The notes beneath the pieces were generated by a model. The model was not told the origin of the DNA. It did no database searches and saw only the letters and a program-made list of their open reading frames with translations. A stretch of 9,718 bases of DNA from positions 1 to 9,718 of the forward strand of contig CAZNDM010000089.1 of NCBI GenBank assembly GCA_964571845.1. The letters run 5' to 3'. The DNA is from WFZT01 sp964571845 (GTDB taxonomy: Bacteria > Hydrothermota > Hydrothermia > B15-G9 > WFZT01). Shown piece by piece: positions 7,494-9,718 of this stretch; position 1 is the stretch's first letter; every line of letters starts with the position of its first letter. The position numbers and the translations under genes were made by a program.

Positions 7494-8075
7494 TCAGAAA
7501 TTCCTTCTCCTACCTCTTCTGCCCTGAGTTTTCGATAGAATTTCGTTTAACCTTTTCTGAGAAATATATTGAGCTTTGTAATATCCTCCAGCTCTTTCAA
7601 GTTGCCTGAAAAATGCTCTCATGTGATTTTCAGATCCACGAATAAGCAGGGAATAAACATTTTTTATATCGTTGTTTTTGACCTTTTTAACTGCATTTTC
7701 GAGATCATAAATATCGAGATCTTCAATGGTTGCACCAACTGCGAGTGCACTCAAAAGCGATTTTTTACCTTTTGAAACAAGTTCTTTGTAAAGTTTTGCC
7801 ATTTCAGGATCGGAGAACACGCCAGGAGCGTCTGTCTTAACAGGATCCTCAATGTTATATTTTACAAGAAGGGTCTTTATTAGATCCATGTGCCTCTGTT
7901 CGGAACTGGAAATCTTTTCAAAGACAGAGAGACCCCATTGTTCATACAATGCCATATAAACATCCCGTGCCAGTTTCTCTTCCTCTCTCATGTGGATCAG
8001 ACTTTTTACTTCAAAATCTGTGAGAGCCTGCAGTGAACCGGCGAGCAGTATAAGTGTAACAAATAACCTTTTCAT
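7494..8075 (-). CDS. Secreted DUF2202 ferritin-like protein (copy a)
   Basis: A 193-residue DUF2202 protein, a ferritin-like four-helix bundle family thought to bind a di-metal centre; no activity is firmly known to me. A signal peptide (MKRLFVTLILLAGSLQA) is followed by the conserved helices: HMREEEKLARDVY (28-40), SSSEQRHMD with Glu59 and His62, GATIEDLDIYDL (114-125) and GSENHMRAF (147-155, Glu149, His151). These Glu/His residues are the likely metal ligands. The tail QGRRGRRRNF is Arg-rich. I chose the ATG at 8075 with GGAGG 5 nt upstream, rather than the TTG at 8087. It is a clear paralogue of the next upstream gene, more than half identical by eye, but lacks a lipobox. It sits 27 bp before the cytochrome gene, so the two are likely co-transcribed. 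Confidence 0.9.
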   Translation of the reverse strand: MKRLFVTLILLAGSLQALTDFEVKSLIHMREEEKLARDVYMALYEQWGLSVFEKISSSEQRHMDLIKTLLVKYNIEDPVKTDAPGVFSDPEMAKLYKELVSKGKKSLLSALAVGATIEDLDIYDLENAVKKVKNNDIKNVYSLLIRGSENHMRAFFRQLERAGGYYKAQYISQKRLNEILSKTQGRRGRRRNF

Positions 8076-8093
8076 AATTACCTCCAAGTGATA

Positions 8094-8126
8094 GCGGGCG
8101 GGCGTGCCAGAGGCACGCCCGCCCGC
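8094..8126. terminator. Perfect 15-bp GC-rich hairpin between the two DUF2202 genes
   Basis: The arms at 8094-8108 and 8112-8126 pair perfectly around a 3-nt loop. The hairpin starts 6 bp after the stop of DUF2202 copy b. No T-run follows on the minus strand; instead the ribosome binding site of copy a comes 8 nt later. With no room for a new promoter between them, it is more likely a partial terminator, or an mRNA processing or stabilising element, than a full stop. Confidence 0.6.
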
Positions 8127-8132
8127 CTTTAT

Positions 8133-8798
8133 TTATTCAACCTTTCCGTACCTGAATCTTCTTCTACCGTTGGATCCAGAAATTATCTCGTCAAATCTCT
8201 CCTGCGAAATGTACTGCGGACTGTATGCGCCACCTCTGTTCACTATCTGCCCGTAAAACGCCCTCAAGTGATTCTCAGATCCGTGTACAAGGTGAGTATA
8301 AACCCTTATGACATCTGGATTTACTGCTATGTTTTCAAGTGCCTCGTCAAGATCGTAGATGTCAAGATCCTCGATCGTTGCACCAACTATGAGCGCGTCC
8401 AGAAGTGACCTGCTTCCCTGCTCCACCAGTGTCTGATAGAGAGCACCGAGCTGAGGATCAGAGAAATAGCCAATAGAATCATTGGTCACAGGATCGGGTA
8501 TGTTGTACCTGTCAAGAAGCGTTTTGACAGCGTTTGTATGACTCTGCTCGCTTGAAGCAATGTTGCTGAACACCCTGAGGTTCCACTGGTTGTAGAGAGT
8601 AAGATAAACATCTCTTGCCAGTTTTTCCTCCTCACGCATATGAATCAGACTTTGTACCTCGTCCTGAGTGAGATCTGTTGACAACGGTGCAACGGCAGTT
8701 GTTTGTGCCACCGGGTCAGAGAGACTCACACTGGATGTTTTATCGCAGGCTACAAATGCGAGACCTGCTATGATTGGTATTAACAAAAGCTTCCTCAT
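8133..8798 (-). CDS. DUF2202 ferritin-like lipoprotein (copy b)
   Basis: A 221-residue DUF2202 ferritin-like protein. The N-terminus MRKLLLIPIIAGLAFVAC looks like a lipoprotein signal with Cys18 as the acylated residue; the -3 position is Phe, slightly off the usual lipobox. A Ser/Thr-rich linker (about 20-43) leads to the bundle: HMREEEKLARDVY (53-65), SSEQSHT (Glu84, His87), GATIEDLDIYDL (139-150) and GSENHLRAF (173-181). The C-terminus GSNGRRRFRYGKVE is basic. The start at 8798 has GGAGG 8 nt upstream. The open frame continues upstream for 44 codons, but that extension runs through the 8839-8875 hairpin and the end of the neighbouring gene, so I reject it. With copy a it forms a tandem pair: this one predicted membrane-anchored, the other soluble. 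Outer versus inner membrane cannot be told. Confidence 0.88.
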   Translation of the reverse strand: MRKLLLIPIIAGLAFVACDKTSSVSLSDPVAQTTAVAPLSTDLTQDEVQSLIHMREEEKLARDVYLTLYNQWNLRVFSNIASSEQSHTNAVKTLLDRYNIPDPVTNDSIGYFSDPQLGALYQTLVEQGSRSLLDALIVGATIEDLDIYDLDEALENIAVNPDVIRVYTHLVHGSENHLRAFYGQIVNRGGAYSPQYISQERFDEIISGSNGRRRFRYGKVE

Positions 8799-8838
8799 GT
8801 TGGAAACCTCCTTTTTAAAATTTTTTTGTTTTCTATTT

Positions 8839-8875
8839 GCGAGGGGTCCCCGCGCGGAGCGCGGGGACCCCTCGC
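8839..8875. terminator. Perfect 17-bp GC-rich hairpin after the OB2 gene
   Basis: The arms at 8839-8855 and 8859-8875 pair perfectly around a 3-nt loop, starting 3 bp after the OB2 stop codon on the minus strand. What follows on that strand is an A-rich, not T-rich, leader of about 27 nt and then the GGAGG of DUF2202 copy b. It is very stable but lacks the U-tract of a standard intrinsic terminator in this direction. On the plus strand no T-run follows either. Confidence 0.6.
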
Positions 8876-8878
8876 CCT

Positions 8879-9262
8879 CTACCAGTATCTCGGACCTCGC
8901 CCTCCACATCTCCTCGGCCCGAACGCCCATCTGAGCGTATAAACCTTCCTCGCTGTTACATTTCTTATATAGCTCACAAGTAATCCTGAACTGGCATACT
9001 GGAATGAAATACCCTGCAACTCCACCTTATCACCTATGCCAATCTGAATGCCAAAAGACCATGTAGGCGGTATCCAGGCGTAAACGATCTTCCCGGGTGC
9101 AGTTCTCACTGCCAGTCTCATGTATTTGCAACACGCCCAAGGTGCAGGAGCCACATACTCGATCTTCTCCACCACTCCAGTTACAACCGTCGTGTCCTGG
9201 GCAAAAGCCAGACCAGACGCAAAAACAACACCAGCTAACACACCAAGGAGCACCCTCCTCAT
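8879..9262 (-). CDS. Exported OB-fold-like protein with Cys pair and Arg/Gly tail (OB2)
   Basis: Exported protein of 127 residues, function unknown. A signal peptide (MRRVLLGVLAGVVFASGLAFA) precedes QDTTVVTGVVEKIEY, then IVYAWIPPTWSF (59-70), IGIGDKVELQGIS (74-86), LLVSYIRNVTARKVYTLR (94-111) and the tail GPRRCGGRGPRYW. The order 'V-T-G-V-V ... PP ... GD-V-E-G ... LR' parallels the OB1 protein of the same cluster, so I read it as a distant paralogue with an OB-like barrel; by-eye similarity is weak. It also has adjacent Cys44-Cys45 (PWACCKYM) and Cys119, unusual in so small an exported protein; these could bind metal or form disulfides. There is no CXXCH haem motif. AAGGAGG (9271-9277) lies 8 nt before the ATG. 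It is the first gene of the cluster, behind the promoter and palindromes described separately. Confidence 0.75.
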   Translation of the reverse strand: MRRVLLGVLAGVVFASGLAFAQDTTVVTGVVEKIEYVAPAPWACCKYMRLAVRTAPGKIVYAWIPPTWSFGIQIGIGDKVELQGISFQYASSGLLVSYIRNVTARKVYTLRWAFGPRRCGGRGPRYW

Positions 9263-9290
9263 GATCTCAACCTCCTTCTTTTTGAAATAT

Positions 9291-9307
9291 CCGTTAATAC
9301 TTAACGG
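9291..9307. promoter_or_regulatory. Inverted repeat CCGTTAA-N3-TTAACGG in the OB2 leader
   Basis: A perfect 7-bp inverted repeat (9291-9297 and 9301-9307) with a TAC spacer lies between the predicted promoter and the OB2 ribosome binding site, 28 bp before the ATG. It could be an operator or a small leader hairpin. The sequence alone does not say which. Confidence 0.4.
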
Positions 9308-9345
9308 CAATTTTCCTGCCACAAATTCGTGAACTCGAGATTTCG

Positions 9346-9375
9346 CTTATAAACTGCGCTTTTCGGGATTCTCAA
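9346..9375 (-). promoter_or_regulatory. Predicted promoter of the OB2-led cluster
   Basis: Read on the minus strand, TTGAGA (9370-9375) and TATAAG (9346-9351) are separated by 18 bp, or 17 bp if the -10 is read as TTATAA. This gives a leader of about 75-80 nt before the OB2 ATG. It is the only reasonable promoter seen for the minus-strand genes. Confidence 0.45.
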
Positions 9376-9423
9376 CATCACCGATGTGACTTTTTTGTCG
9401 AAATTCGGGGGGTTGCCTTTAAA

Positions 9424-9447
9424 TCATTCGACAATTTTGTCGAATGA
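9424..9447. promoter_or_regulatory. TTGTCGAA palindrome, candidate operator
   Basis: Two 11-bp arms, TCATTCGACAA (9424-9434) and TTGTCGAATGA (9437-9447), pair perfectly around TT. The core TTTTGTCGAA (9435-9444) recurs as a single site at 9393-9402, exactly 42 bp away or about four helical turns, on the same strand. Both lie upstream of the predicted -35 box, a place typical for an activator. No T-run follows, so a terminator is less likely. Confidence 0.5.
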
Positions 9448-9510
9448 CACTTTCAGATCCTGTTTATTGATGTCCTGAGCCCTGAAGTGGATTGTGAATT
9501 GATAGGGAAA

Positions 9511-9530
9511 TTGAAGCTGATTTGCTTCAA
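9511..9530. other. Short inverted repeat in the 9448-9565 spacer
   Basis: TTGAAGC (9511-9517) and GCTTCAA (9524-9530) can form a 7-bp stem with a 6-nt loop. I see no gene in the 9263-9609 spacer; apart from this repeat, the operator-like sites, the promoter and the GC palindrome, it looks unremarkable. Confidence 0.3.
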
Positions 9531-9565
9531 ATTTCGGGATAGGTAAAAGGAGAGTAAAGGCTTAA

Positions 9566-9597
9566 GGGGCGCCGCGCCCGTACGGGCGCGGCGCCCC
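9566..9597. terminator. Perfect 32-bp GC palindrome after the partial gene
   Basis: Positions 9566-9580 are perfectly complementary to 9583-9597, and the central TA is also symmetric, so the whole 32 bp is a palindrome. It begins 12 bp after the stop of the truncated gene on the minus strand. Only TTAAGCCTTTACTC follows on that strand, so it lacks a proper U-tract. It is the third GC hairpin of this type placed just behind a stop codon in this window; the three differ in sequence. Confidence 0.6.
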
Positions 9598-9609
9598 CCA
9601 AAAATTTCC

Positions 9610-9718
9610 TTACCTCACAATAAGAACCTTCGCCACACCTGTGTAATCTCCAGCCACCATCTTCACAAAGTAAACTCCGCCTGCAAGACCGGTTGCATCG
9701 AATCTCACTGTATGCTTA
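9610..9718 (-). CDS. Partial secreted protein, C-terminal type IX-like sorting domain
   Basis: Only the last 35 codons are in the window. The residues KHTVRFDATGLAGGVYFVKM are followed by VAGDYTGVAKVLIVR and a TAA stop. The pattern 'GLAGGVYFVKM ... G ... KVLIVR' matches the end of the Por-type (type IX secretion) C-terminal sorting domain, or the closely similar FlgD-Ig-like ends, common in FCB and WOR-3 type bacteria. The full protein is therefore probably large and secreted or surface-attached. The N-terminal function cannot be seen, and it is probably a separate transcription unit from the OB2-led cluster. Confidence 0.7.
   Translation of the reverse strand, partial: KHTVRFDATGLAGGVYFVKMVAGDYTGVAKVLIVR

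Noticed and set aside
8799..8930. N-terminal extension of DUF2202 copy b
   Set aside because: It passes through a perfect 17-bp hairpin and the neighbouring gene's end and would bury the lipoprotein signal; GGAGG lies directly before the internal ATG at 8798.
6271..9262. Magnetosome gene cluster
   Set aside because: Only the OB-fold domain resembles a magnetosome protein; there are no magnetochrome CXXCH motifs and none of the other mam genes.
9424..9447. Palindrome as an intrinsic terminator of the partial right-edge gene
   Set aside because: It lies more than 160 bp from that stop, lacks a following T-run, and its core recurs nearby without pairing, which fits an operator better.

Overview
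The window looks like bacterial chromosome from a deep-branching, probably thermophilic lineage of the FCB/WOR-3 type (Stahlbacteria or Hydrothermae-like). Three observations support this, none decisive: an archaeal-type aspartyl-tRNA synthetase next to gatCAB, a partial protein at the right edge ending in a type IX secretion-like C-terminal sorting motif, and many exported small proteins with strong GGAGG ribosome binding sites. The taxonomic call is an inference and could be wrong.

Left flank (1-601): no credible gene. It holds a degenerate tandem array of imperfect hairpins with a period of about 34-35 bp, a separate compound inverted repeat at 422-465, and a good sigma70-type promoter (597-625).

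Plus-strand operon (677-5091): gatC-gatA-gatB-aspS, joined by overlapping stop/start codons. The AspRS carries His25 and Pro76 at the two positions that mark non-discriminating enzymes. The operon therefore encodes a complete two-step route to Asn-tRNA(Asn): AspRS charges tRNA(Asn) with Asp and GatCAB amidates it.

Minus-strand accessory cluster (9262 down to 5083), in transcription order: an exported OB-fold-like protein (OB2), a DUF2202 ferritin-like lipoprotein, a second secreted DUF2202 protein, a DUF4405-type membrane cytochrome b with a C-terminal helical repeat domain, a second exported OB-fold-like protein resembling the MamS/MamX domain (OB1), and a membrane histidine kinase. The last four genes are tightly packed. 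Perfect GC-rich hairpins lie just after the OB2 and first DUF2202 stop codons, but there is little room for new promoters behind them, so the six genes may form one operon. Four of the exported products, from two unrelated folds, end in Arg/Gly-rich tails. The most economical reading is an envelope redox or metal (possibly iron/heme) system of unknown function, with its own sensor kinase, transcribed from a promoter near 9346-9375 that is preceded by a striking TTGTCGAA palindrome.

Right edge (9610-9718): the last 35 codons of a secreted protein on the minus strand, followed by a perfect 32-bp GC palindrome.
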